Made by a program: the position numbers and the translations under genes | Notes under the pieces: model-generated | The model's database searches: none | Told to the model about the DNA's origin: nothing | What the model saw: the letters and a program-made list of their open reading frames with translations, nothing else | In this document: piece after piece, positions 13,276 through 19,598 of the stretch | How the letters are laid out: each line of letters begins with the position of its first letter | Numbering within the stretch: the first letter of the stretch is position 1 | Virus record (IMG/VR): IMGVR_UViG_3300046524_000034 | Span: 1 to 48,751 of that record | Strand: one strand, 5' to 3' | Source: a virus | DNA: 48,751 bases

Positions 13276-13331
13276 GGCGAAACCTCCGGAAGGAGGTCGG
13301 CGCGGGATGGCTGCCCACGCCCTGACGAGCC
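13276..13331 (+). ncRNA. Type II hammerhead ribozyme 9 (CUGACGA core)
   Basis: GGC-GAAA, stem III CCTCC/GGAGG with GGAA loop, GTC ending at 13298, stem I GGCGCGGG/CCCACGCC with one C-A mismatch, CTGACGA 13322-13328, GCC. The U-to-C change is at core position 7, which tolerates any base in hammerheads. The next GTG is 24 bases downstream. Confidence 0.88.
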
Positions 13332-13355
13332 AAGCCAGTCGAGAGGACCGCGACA

Positions 13356-13835
13356 GTGAAGTGCAGCGTCACCAACACCAAGGGCGAGCAGTGCAACCGC
13401 GACGTCAAGACGAACAACCTCTGCCCCGGCCACAACACCCGGCTGATACGCAAGGGTGACGTCCTGGCCGACATCCCCCTGCGTGCCTACACCCCCGGCC
13501 GCAACAGTGAGGCCCCGAAGTTCGGGCAGGGCGACACCGACGAGGAGCGGTTCTTCTCCCTGGTGGCCAAGAGCAGCGACCACTGGGAGTGGGAGGGCGG
13601 CATCACCAAGAGCACGGGCCTGGGCATGACGTCGCTGGAGAGCACGCCGAAGACCGCCGGCCGAGCCTCCTGGGAGCTGGCCTTCGGCCCGCTGCCCGAG
13701 GGCGTGAGGATCAAGCACGCCTGCGGCAACCGCCTGTGCGTCAGGCCCTCCCACCTGGCAGCCGTGTACCTGAACGGGGACACCTACGTGGAGTGGACCG
13801 AGGCCGAGCTCGCCGAGCTGGAGATCGCCGCTTGA
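13356..13835 (+). CDS. HNH endonuclease with N-terminal zinc knuckle
   Basis: Encodes 159 residues from GTG 13356. The N-terminus MKCSVTNTKGEQCNRDV plus NNLCPGHN gives a Cys3-His zinc knuckle. The C-terminal half is an HNH_3-type domain: GRASWELAFGPLPEGV, IKHACGNRLCVRPSHL, with His and paired Cys of the beta-beta-alpha metal site. Such HNH genes are often mobile or act in early DNA breakage. The middle (DHWEWEGGITKSTGLG) is the domain's first strand pair. It is the last gene directly preceded by a ribozyme. Confidence 0.85.
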   Translation: MKCSVTNTKGEQCNRDVKTNNLCPGHNTRLIRKGDVLADIPLRAYTPGRNSEAPKFGQGDTDEERFFSLVAKSSDHWEWEGGITKSTGLGMTSLESTPKTAGRASWELAFGPLPEGVRIKHACGNRLCVRPSHLAAVYLNGDTYVEWTEAELAELEIAA

Positions 13836-14071
13836 GCCGCCAGTCCAGCGGGTGGGAGTACGTCCATGGCGTTCCGCGGTGGGCGCCGACAGTAGAGGGC
13901 GCCATCGCCGAGCTGACGTACGACAAGTACGGCCAGGAGTACGAGGAGTCGGTGGCCAAGCTGACGGACATCGCACGTGCGGCACAGCGTGACTGCGCCG
14001 ACCGGCTGACCGAGGCCGGGCACACCGAGGCAGCAGCCCTGATCTTCCCCACCTACCCCGAGGAGAACTGA
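13832..14071 (+). CDS. Small early protein of unknown function
   Basis: Encodes 79 residues if translation begins at TTG 13832, which overlaps the previous stop (TTGA). No in-frame ATG or GTG exists near the start. The sequence is acidic and helical: VEGAIAELTYDKYGQEYEES, then LTDIARAAQRDCADRLTEAG. TTG initiation coupled to the upstream stop also appears at 15363, supporting the choice. No family is recognised. Confidence 0.65.
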   Translation: MSRQSSGWEYVHGVPRWAPTVEGAIAELTYDKYGQEYEESVAKLTDIARAAQRDCADRLTEAGHTEAAALIFPTYPEEN

Positions 14072-14377
14072 GTGAGTGAGCGCGTAGAGATCGGCACCGT
14101 GTACGTGGACTCCGGGACGGTGTTCGTGGGCGACCCCTGTTACACCGCCACGGGAGACGCGAGCAACCACATCAAGACCTGGTCCGAGTGGTGCGGCAAG
14201 CACCCGTGGAACAAGGAGAACTACGACGTCATCGAGCCCGCCGGCCACGGCCTGGGCCTGAGCATCCCGACCAAGTACGGGGACGGCAGCTACCCCGTGT
14301 ACGCCGAGATCGAAGAGGGCCGAGTGGCCCGAGTCACCATCGACTTCGACCCCACCTACGAGGAGGACGAGCAGTGA
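14072..14377 (+). CDS. Beta-rich phage protein of unknown function
   Basis: Encodes 101 residues from GTG 14072, abutting the previous stop. It carries the pattern GTVYVDSGTVFVGDPCY near the N-terminus, which recurs in many phage and bacterial small proteins without known activity, then a charged central helix and a beta C-terminus (RVARVTIDFDPTYEEDEQ). The GDPCY motif suggests a conserved active or binding site. It overlaps the next gene by four bases. Confidence 0.75.
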   Translation: MSERVEIGTVYVDSGTVFVGDPCYTATGDASNHIKTWSEWCGKHPWNKENYDVIEPAGHGLGLSIPTKYGDGSYPVYAEIEEGRVARVTIDFDPTYEEDEQ

Positions 14378-14547
14378 AGATCGCCATCACGATCACGGTA
14401 GACGTCAAGGACCCGGCCGAGTGGACCACCTCCTTCGGGGTGGAGGGTCGGGCGCAGATCCGGGAGGACGTGAAGTCCTACGTCGGCAACGCCGCGCAGA
14501 ACCTGCGTGTGTGGGAAGAGGTCGAGGCGGAGGTGAGCTGGAAGTGA
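14374..14547 (+). CDS. Small early protein of unknown function
   Basis: Encodes 57 residues from GTG 14374 (GTGA overlap). Strand-helix-strand in appearance: KIAITITVDVKDPAEWT, GRAQIREDVKSYVGNAAQNL, and a terminal strand WEEVEAEVSWK. It could be a small alpha/beta modulator. Four-base overlaps on both sides place it in a tightly coupled unit with the dNMP kinase. Confidence 0.7.
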   Translation: MKIAITITVDVKDPAEWTTSFGVEGRAQIREDVKSYVGNAAQNLRVWEEVEAEVSWK

Positions 14548-15116
14548 CCGACCTGATCGTGGGACTCAGCGGATACGCGAGGTCCGGCAAGAACACGGCG
14601 GCTGACGCCCTGATCCAGCGCGGCTGGAGGCAGGCGGGCTACGCCGACAAGCTGAAGGAGTTCCTGTACGCAGTGAACCCCTTGATCCCTGGCCACTTCG
14701 GGGCCGGCAACCTGCGCCTGCGACAGCTCGTCGACTCGGCCGGCTGGGACTACGCCAAGACCACGTACCCCGAGGTCCGGTCCCTGCTCCAGCGCACGGG
14801 CACGGAGGCTGGCCGGCGGGTGCTCGGCGATGACGTGTGGGTCGAGGCCCTGTACGCCGACCACCAGGACGCGGCCGGCCTGGTCGTGACCGACGTCCGC
14901 TTCCCGAACGAGGCCGAGGCCGTGGTCAAGCGGGGCGGCGTGATGATCCGGGTCGAGAGGCCCGGCGTGGGCCCGACCAAGGACAAGTACGGACGAGCCC
15001 ACGTCAGCGAGACCGCGCTGGATGCCTGGCCCTTCGACCACGTGCTGGTCAACGACGGGTCGGTGGACAACCTGCACGCCAAACTTCGAGGCGTCGCTGA
15101 GCTTGTGCAAGTGTGA
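14544..15116 (+). CDS. Deoxynucleoside monophosphate kinase
   Basis: Encodes 190 residues from GTG 14544. A P-loop, GLSGYARSGKNTAADAL, lies at about residues 7-23. The TDVRFPNEAE motif (about 115-124) and the ending DHVLVNDGSVDNL are hallmarks of phage dNMP kinases related to T4 gp1 and the AAA-like deoxynucleotide kinases. It phosphorylates dNMPs to dNDPs for phage DNA synthesis, complementing ThyX, dCMP deaminase and ribonucleotide reductase encoded elsewhere here. The stop TGA is the end of a stoperator-like site. Confidence 0.88.
   Translation: MTDLIVGLSGYARSGKNTAADALIQRGWRQAGYADKLKEFLYAVNPLIPGHFGAGNLRLRQLVDSAGWDYAKTTYPEVRSLLQRTGTEAGRRVLGDDVWVEALYADHQDAAGLVVTDVRFPNEAEAVVKRGGVMIRVERPGVGPTKDKYGRAHVSETALDAWPFDHVLVNDGSVDNLHAKLRGVAELVQV
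15104..15116 (+). promoter_or_regulatory. Stoperator-like 13-bp site containing a stop codon
   Basis: Exact consensus TGTGCAAGTGTGA. The last TGA terminates the dNMP kinase, as at 7861-7873. Confidence 0.6.
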
Positions 15117-15119
15117 CGG

Positions 15120-15130
15120 TGTGATACTGT
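15120..15130 (+). promoter_or_regulatory. TGTGATACTGT promoter box
   Basis: Exact copy of the repeated extended -10 box, four bases after the operator site. Its GTG (15129) doubles as the apparent start of the next gene. Confidence 0.5.
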
Positions 15131-15329
15131 GACACTCACAAGGCCAAGCGAGCTCGACGAACTGCCCGAGGGCACGACGATCGAGATCCTGGACAGACGG
15201 GGCAGCCTCCGCACCAAGCGAGACGGCCACTGGCGAGACGCCAGCAAGGCACCCGAGTCCACATGGAACGTCTACGTGTACGTCAACGCCCGACGCTGGG
15301 GAGCGAGGGTCATCGAGAAAGGACAGTGA
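15129..15329 (+). CDS. Small early protein of unknown function
   Basis: Encodes 66 residues if begun at GTG 15129. That codon lies inside the TGTGATACTGT box, so a transcript made from that box could not include it. Translation would then depend on read-through from upstream, or use an unseen start. The sequence (ELDELPEGTTIEILDRRGSL, then NVYVYVNARRWGARVIEKGQ) reads like a small beta-barrel. No family is recognised. Confidence 0.55.
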   Translation: MTLTRPSELDELPEGTTIEILDRRGSLRTKRDGHWRDASKAPESTWNVYVYVNARRWGARVIEKGQ

Positions 15330-15330
15330 A

Positions 15331-15366
15331 GTGACTGACACCCACAAGGGCCGGGTCCACTCTTGA
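15331..15366 (+). CDS. Possible 11-codon leader ORF
   Basis: GTG 15331 with AGAAAGGACAGTGAA upstream opens an 11-codon frame (VTDTHKGRVHS) whose TGA overlaps the TTG start of the next gene (TTGA). It is likely a coupling ORF that delivers ribosomes to a weak TTG start rather than a functional protein. Confidence 0.35.
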   Translation: MTDTHKGRVHS

Positions 15367-15869
15367 GGATCACCCCGAGGTCGCACGAGATCCAGAAGAT
15401 CGTCGACCTCCTGGAAGACCCCACCTTCGACAGCCCCGAGCAGATGGCGAAGGCCGTCATCAAGGAGGTGGGGGACATGCTCCAGATGCGAGACCTGTTC
15501 GCCCTCGTCCACACCTGGGCAGACGGCAGCAAGGGCCTGAACTTCGGACCCTTCGGCGCCGTCGCTGAAGCCGAGAGCTTCGCCAAGAAGGTGAGCATCG
15601 GAGGCACCGGCCGAGTGGTGCCGCTGACGTCGTCGGGGATCATCCTCGCCAACGTGGAGGGCAAGCAGGACGGGTGGCCCGGCTACTGCTGGAACCCCGA
15701 GTGTGGGCACAGCCCCAACAACCACGCCATCGCGGGATCAAGCCGCGGTAAGTGCCACATGACGATGTGCAACTGTGACAAGTTCGTCAAGGATGACCCG
15801 GCACTGAAGGCAAGGAAGAAGACCACCGCCCGCAAGGTGGGCACGGCGAAGGGTGTTAACGAACTGTGA
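15363..15869 (+). CDS. Early protein with C-terminal metal-binding motif
   Basis: Encodes 168 residues from TTG 15363. The N-terminal half is helical (SHEIQKIVDLLEDPTFDSPE, then MAKAVIKEVGDMLQM). A strand-rich middle follows. Then comes a Cys/His cluster, YCWNPECGHSPNNHAI followed by GKCHMTMCNCDKFV, typical of a small zinc site, and a basic tail (ARKKTTARKVGTAKG). It probably contacts nucleic acid or protein. The family is unknown. Confidence 0.7.
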   Translation: MRITPRSHEIQKIVDLLEDPTFDSPEQMAKAVIKEVGDMLQMRDLFALVHTWADGSKGLNFGPFGAVAEAESFAKKVSIGGTGRVVPLTSSGIILANVEGKQDGWPGYCWNPECGHSPNNHAIAGSSRGKCHMTMCNCDKFVKDDPALKARKKTTARKVGTAKGVNEL

Positions 15870-16102
15870 GCAACTGCAACTGGAAGCCGTGCGAGTGCGG
15901 GGCCAAGCGGGACTTCATGAACAACCACAACGCGGAGAAGGCGCTCGGCAGGGCGCAGGCCAAGCGGACCCGGCGCGCTGACGCCAAGGCCGGCACGAGG
16001 CGTGGCCTCAAGGTCGAGACCCGCACGTACGAGTGCGAGTACGGGGGCTTCCACCTGACGTCGGAGTCCCGCGCCTCCTACGAGAACCGCATCCATGCCT
16101 AA
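15866..16102 (+). CDS. Small basic Cys-containing protein
   Basis: Encodes 78 residues from GTG 15866 (GTGA overlap). CNWKPCECGAKRDFMNNHN at the start and CEYGGFHLTSESRASYENR at the end bracket a highly basic helix (RAQAKRTRRADAKAGTRRG). The layout resembles a small zinc finger with a nucleic-acid-binding helix. The function is unknown. Confidence 0.65.
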   Translation: MSNCNWKPCECGAKRDFMNNHNAEKALGRAQAKRTRRADAKAGTRRGLKVETRTYECEYGGFHLTSESRASYENRIHA

Positions 16103-16118
16103 GAGAGGAGATCACACA

Positions 16119-16637
16119 GTGAACGGATGGGACTGGGTCGCGGAGGGCCAGCGCATCGCAGAGGAGACGAGGCGGGCCGGCGAGGTGGACATCGACGCGA
16201 TCAAGGCGCAGTCGATCGTCTTCGAGGAGCCGGCCGACCACCTGAAGGCGGCCGACATCAGCGCAGACGAGGCACCGCCGGCACCCCCTGTCGGGGGACT
16301 GGCCGGAGACCTGGCCGAACTGGTTCGGGAGGTCGAGATCTGCCGGGCCGGGCACTGTGATGCCGCGTACCGACAGAACAGTCAGGGTGGCGAGGCCCGC
16401 AACGTGGTCGGCCAGATCGCGAAGGCCGCGGGCGTGACGCTGTCCTCCGCCTTCGTCCGGCCCCTCGGTGGTGACGTCTGGAGCCCGGCGAACATGGCCC
16501 GCGTGCTCAAGGGCGTGCAGGATCTCGTCGCCGAGAACCAGTCGCTCCGTGATGAGCACGCCGCTCGTGACCAGAAGGCAACCGGTACCGCCAAGGCCCT
16601 GCGTGAGGCCCTGGCTCACTTCGAGGAGGGTGTGTAA
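16119..16637 (+). CDS. Early protein of unknown function
   Basis: Encodes 172 residues from GTG 16119 behind GAGAGGAGATCACACA. An upstream in-frame ATG at 16095 would place that ribosome site inside the coding region, so GTG is preferred. Alpha-helical N-terminus, a Pro-rich linker (EAPPAPPVGG), then a conserved-looking segment CRAGHCDAAYRQNSQGGEAR and a final coiled coil (LVAENQSLRDEHAARDQKAT). Two Cys and a His in CRAGHC may bind metal. The stop lies in a stoperator-like site. Confidence 0.7.
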   Translation: MNGWDWVAEGQRIAEETRRAGEVDIDAIKAQSIVFEEPADHLKAADISADEAPPAPPVGGLAGDLAELVREVEICRAGHCDAAYRQNSQGGEARNVVGQIAKAAGVTLSSAFVRPLGGDVWSPANMARVLKGVQDLVAENQSLRDEHAARDQKATGTAKALREALAHFEEGV

Positions 16638-16643
16638 GTGTCG
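16631..16643 (+). promoter_or_regulatory. Stoperator-like site spanning a stop/start junction
   Basis: TGTGTAAGTGTCG contains both the TAA stop of the preceding gene and the GTG start of the next. Confidence 0.55.
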
Positions 16644-16949
16644 CTTCCCATCGGACCGCTTGAGCCGGTCACCCACGATGACGTCCTCATCGTCTACGGG
16701 TTCCACCAGGCCCGCCTCTACCCCGAGTTCGACCGCAACAACGTCTACACCCTCCACGGAGTCGCCGCCTTCGGCCGGCTGCGAGGCAGGCGCCCGCGAA
16801 GGATCTTCCACACCGGCCTCGGGCTGAGTCGGGAGGCCGGCCGTCTCCGCGCTGAACTCACCCGCATGGAAGGGCTGTACGGCACCAAGATCCACCACGT
16901 CAACGAGCTCCACGCCTACGACGAGCCGGCGGTGCCCAGTGAAGCGTGA
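16638..16949 (+). CDS. Early protein of unknown function
   Basis: Encodes 103 residues from GTG 16638, abutting the upstream stop. Hydrophobic start VTHDDVLIVYGFHQARLYPE, a very basic middle (GRLRGRRPRRIFHTGLG) and a helical C-terminus (RLRAELTRMEGLYGTKIHHV). No family is recognised. The next gene starts 11 bases before its end. Confidence 0.65.
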   Translation: MSLPIGPLEPVTHDDVLIVYGFHQARLYPEFDRNNVYTLHGVAAFGRLRGRRPRRIFHTGLGLSREAGRLRAELTRMEGLYGTKIHHVNELHAYDEPAVPSEA

Positions 16950-17076
16950 CAACCGCCCCGTGATCGTCACCTTCGCCGTCGTGATCTTCATCCTCGGCAT
17001 GTTGACCGGCGCCTACATCACCGACCACGCCAACCAGACGCACACCATCGAAGCCCAGGAGGTACCCACCCCGTGA
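16939..17076 (+). CDS. Small single-pass membrane protein
   Basis: Encodes 45 residues from GTG 16939. It has a basic N-terminus (VKRDNR), one hydrophobic segment PVIVTFAVVIFILGMLTGAY (residues 7-26) and a polar tail. It probably sits in the membrane with the C-terminus outside. The stop overlaps the ThyX start by four bases (GTGA). The function is unknown. Small inner-membrane proteins in phage early regions sometimes inhibit host division or block superinfection. Confidence 0.6.
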   Translation: MKRDNRPVIVTFAVVIFILGMLTGAYITDHANQTHTIEAQEVPTP

Positions 17077-17786
17077 CCGACTTCGCCACCCGCAGCGACG
17101 TCACCGTCGAGCTCGTCAAGGCCAGCGCCTCTGACTCCGACGTCGCCACCGCGGCCCGCGTCAGCACGGTGGGCGGCAGCCACGAGCGGGTCGTCGACCT
17201 CATGAAGGACGCCGGCCTGATCAACTACCTGATGCGGGACCGGCACGGCAGCCCCTTCGAGCACACCTCGTTCACCTTCTACGTCGAGGCCCCGCTGTTC
17301 GTGGCCCGCGAGCACATGCGCCACCGCGCCGGCCACTCCTTCAACGAGGAGAGCGGACGCTACAAGGAACTCGCCCCCGTCTTCTACATCCCCGGCCCCG
17401 ACCGCAACCTCGTCCAGGTCGGCAAGCCCGGCGCCTACTCCTTCGAGCCCGGCGCCCCCATCCTCGGCCTCTACGCCCGCAGCACCATGGACGACGCCTA
17501 CCGCGCCGCCTACCAGTCCTACCGAGACCTCCTCGGCTCCGGCGTAGCCCGCGAGGTGGCCCGCATGGTCCTGCCGGTGGGCATCTTCACCTCGTACTAC
17601 GTCACCACCAACGCCCGCAGCCTGATGCACTTCCTCGGACTGCGCACCATCAGCAAGGCCGCCTCCTTCCCCTCCTTCCCGCAGCGCGAGATCGAGATGG
17701 TCGCCGAGCGGATGGAGGACCACCTCGCCGAGCTGATGCCCCTGACGTACGGCGCCTTCAACGCCAACGGGCGAGTCGCCCCGTGA
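17073..17786 (+). CDS. thyX: Flavin-dependent thymidylate synthase
   Basis: Makes dTMP from dUMP using FAD and methylene-tetrahydrofolate. It has 237 residues, the normal ThyX length. The signature region REHMRHRAGHSFNEESGRY lies at about 79-97, with RHR at 83-85 and the signature Ser at 94, so the spacing is RHR-x8-S. GSPFEHTSFTFYVEAPLFVA precedes it, and the C-terminal motif TTNARSLMHFLGLR completes the active site. It is the end of the rightward operon and works with the dNMP kinase, dCMP deaminase and ribonucleotide reductase encoded in this genome. Confidence 0.95.
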   Translation: MTDFATRSDVTVELVKASASDSDVATAARVSTVGGSHERVVDLMKDAGLINYLMRDRHGSPFEHTSFTFYVEAPLFVAREHMRHRAGHSFNEESGRYKELAPVFYIPGPDRNLVQVGKPGAYSFEPGAPILGLYARSTMDDAYRAAYQSYRDLLGSGVAREVARMVLPVGIFTSYYVTTNARSLMHFLGLRTISKAASFPSFPQREIEMVAERMEDHLAELMPLTYGAFNANGRVAP

Positions 17787-17971
17787 TGAGTCGCCCCGAG
17801 TACCTGATCGAGCGATACCCGACGCTCATGAGCTCCGAGCGAGAGGCCCGCCTCCCGAAGTGGGCACAGGTCAAGCTCACCGACCTCCGTCTCCTCCTGA
17901 TGCAGGAGGCGAGCAAGTACGAGGACGCCCTCGAAGTCATCGAGCAGATGGAGGGCGGCCACCACAACTGA
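17786..17971 (+). CDS. Small protein of unknown function
   Basis: Encodes 61 residues from ATG 17786, which shares one base with the ThyX stop (TGATG). A GTG at 17783 is an alternative. Helical and charged: SREYLIERYP-like start, KWAQVKLTDLRLLLMQEASK, and a His-rich end (EGGHHN). It is the last gene of the rightward early operon, four bases before a terminator hairpin. Confidence 0.65.
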   Translation: MSRPEYLIERYPTLMSSEREARLPKWAQVKLTDLRLLLMQEASKYEDALEVIEQMEGGHHN

Positions 17972-17975
17972 CGCC

Positions 17976-18040
17976 ACCCCCGTTCGGGGGTAGTGAGACA
18001 AGACAAGGCCCCGGTACCCCCGAAAGGGGGTAGCCGGGGC
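17976..18040. terminator. Bidirectional double-hairpin terminator
   Basis: ACCCCC-GTTC-GGGGGT (17976-17991) followed by a longer stem GCCCCGG-TACCCCC-GAAA-GGGGGTA-CCGGGGC (18008-18040). It sits between the converging early operon and integrase gene. Confidence 0.8.
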
Positions 18041-18054
18041 TCTGTCGTACCTGC

Positions 18055-19485
18055 TTACTCCTCGACGTCACGCCATTCGATGGTGACGTGGTCGTCCGTG
18101 GTCATGCTGGTCAGGTGCCGGCCCTTCGCGGGGTTCAGCGTGACGACACAGCAGAAGTCCACCCACGCACGCCGCGTCGGCAGAGGCAGACCAGGCCACC
18201 CCTCGATCAGACCGGCCACACCCTTCACCGGGTCGAGCGGAGGGATGCCGGCCGAGCTCACCAGCTCCGCGTCGATGGCTTCGAGCTTCTTCTGGAGCGC
18301 CCCCGACCCCGCAGTCATCTGAGACAGGCTGATCGCGCCCTCTGCGTAGGCCATAGCCAGCCCGTCGAGCCGCTTGCGCAGCTCATCCGCCTCCGCCTGG
18401 AGACCGGCGCTAGAAGCGCCATCGTGGGCGTTCTGAGAGCTGAGGATCTGGCCGAGGAAGTCGGGGAACATCAGCCGGGCCAGAGTCGCCTTGCTCGCAC
18501 GGTCGTCCGCGATGCTCCGAGGCGTCCGGGTGTGCGTGTCCTTGCATCCGTAGACAGGGACACCCCGGTAGCCCCGAGCCGCGACCGTGCCGGTGCAGCC
18601 CTCGTACCCGCACAGCCCGATCCCCGTGAGCAGAGTCCCCGGCACCCGCCCGGTCCGCCGGCCTCCCGAGAACCGCTCTGGGTTGTTCAGGATGGCCACG
18701 ACCCCGTAGTGCACGTCCGGGTCTAGGATCGGAGGCCACTGCGCCTTGCCCATGACTTCACCGAGGTACGTGGACTGCCCGACGTAGCGCGGCGAGGTGA
18801 GCACCTTCTTCACCCCGCGCAGCGTCCACGCCTTCGCCTCCGCAGCCTTGCTCCGAGGAGACTGGAGCCCAGCCTCCGACCACTTCCGCGCGACGGCAGA
18901 CAGAGACTCCCCGGCGAGGATCATGTTGGCGCCGTCGACGATGGCCGCCGCCTCCTCCGCCATGATCGTCATGTGGTCGTCGCCGTAGCCGAAGGGGCGG
19001 ATGCCCGCGGTGTACGGCCGGCCCTGCGCGGCGGCCTGCTGGTTGGCCAGCTTCTGCCGTGCCGCCTTCTGCTCGCCCTCGTACGTGGCCCACGCCGTCA
19101 CCGTGCGGGCGACTGCCCGGCCGGCCGGAGTCGAGAGATCCAGGTGCCCGGCCTCGACCGCGTAGACGTTGACGCCGAGCTCGATCACCCGCTCAAGGTC
19201 TCGCGTGACGCGGATGAGTCGGTCGGTGTGCCAGCACACGATCGCCTGCGGCTGGCTCCGGAGCATCGCCTCGAAGTCGGGGCGGACGACGCTCTTCTTG
19301 GTGGCGCTCAGGTCGTTGTCGACCCAGACGTGCCGGACCTTCAGGCCGAGCTGCTTGCAGAGCTCTCGGCACTTCTCTTCCTGCCGCTGGACACCCAGCT
19401 CATCGCCCGTGACATCCTGGCTGATGCGTAGATAGAGGTCGACCTCTACTTCAGGCCCTGACCCACGGTTGTTCATGCTTCGCAT
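18055..19485 (-). CDS. int: Serine integrase, R4 Sre-like
   Basis: Large serine recombinase that integrates the phage at attP/attB. It has 476 residues from ATG 19485 with GGGG five to eight bases upstream. A second ATG three codons on (19476) is an alternative. Resolvase domain: DLYLRISQD puts the nucleophile at Ser22, then QRQEEKC, LSATKK and CWHTDRLIRVTRDLERV. The recombinase domain has a zinc ribbon with GLCGYEGCTG and YGCKDTHTRT, followed by a coiled-coil (LQAEADELRKRLDGLAMAYA). From memory the protein is strongly similar to Streptomyces phage R4 Sre along its whole length. It lies next to attP and diverges from the XRE-TPR gene. Confidence 0.95.
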   Translation of the reverse strand: MRSMNNRGSGPEVEVDLYLRISQDVTGDELGVQRQEEKCRELCKQLGLKVRHVWVDNDLSATKKSVVRPDFEAMLRSQPQAIVCWHTDRLIRVTRDLERVIELGVNVYAVEAGHLDLSTPAGRAVARTVTAWATYEGEQKAARQKLANQQAAAQGRPYTAGIRPFGYGDDHMTIMAEEAAAIVDGANMILAGESLSAVARKWSEAGLQSPRSKAAEAKAWTLRGVKKVLTSPRYVGQSTYLGEVMGKAQWPPILDPDVHYGVVAILNNPERFSGGRRTGRVPGTLLTGIGLCGYEGCTGTVAARGYRGVPVYGCKDTHTRTPRSIADDRASKATLARLMFPDFLGQILSSQNAHDGASSAGLQAEADELRKRLDGLAMAYAEGAISLSQMTAGSGALQKKLEAIDAELVSSAGIPPLDPVKGVAGLIEGWPGLPLPTRRAWVDFCCVVTLNPAKGRHLTSMTTDDHVTIEWRDVEE

Positions 19486-19488
19486 GGT

Positions 19489-19540
19489 ACCCCCAAGGTG
19501 TACCGCTGGTTCGAGTGTTACAGCTTGAGGGTACACCCTC
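19489..19540. promoter_or_regulatory. attP: Probable phage attachment site attP
   Basis: The gap between the integrase start and the divergent regulator holds inverted arms GGTGTACC (19497-19504) and GGTACACC (19530-19537) around a centre near 19512-19517, as expected for a serine-integrase attP. Compared from memory with the R4 attP, the left CCCCAA..TACC arm and right GCTTG.GGGTACAC arm align base for base with few changes. The central core differs from R4's GAAGCAGTGGTA and reads CTGGTTCGAGTGTTA here. The palindrome GAGGGT-AC-ACCCTC (19527-19540) could also be an operator. Confidence 0.65.
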
Positions 19541-19598
19541 GATCCCAGTCCACACACGGGATTCCCCAGCCAGAGTACGCTGGTTGGGAGGTGATTCG

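Noticed and set aside
7902-13331. The regularly recurring GAAA...CTGATGAGCC elements as a CRISPR-like or simple repeat array
   Set aside because: Spacing is irregular and set by genes, the conserved parts are exactly the hammerhead core, and the variable parts co-vary to stay paired. There is no repeat-spacer organisation and no cas genes.
17783-17790. GTGATGAG after ThyX as a possible tenth ribozyme core
   Set aside because: No GAAA plus stem III plus GUC lies upstream and no stem I can be drawn; the string is a stop/start junction.
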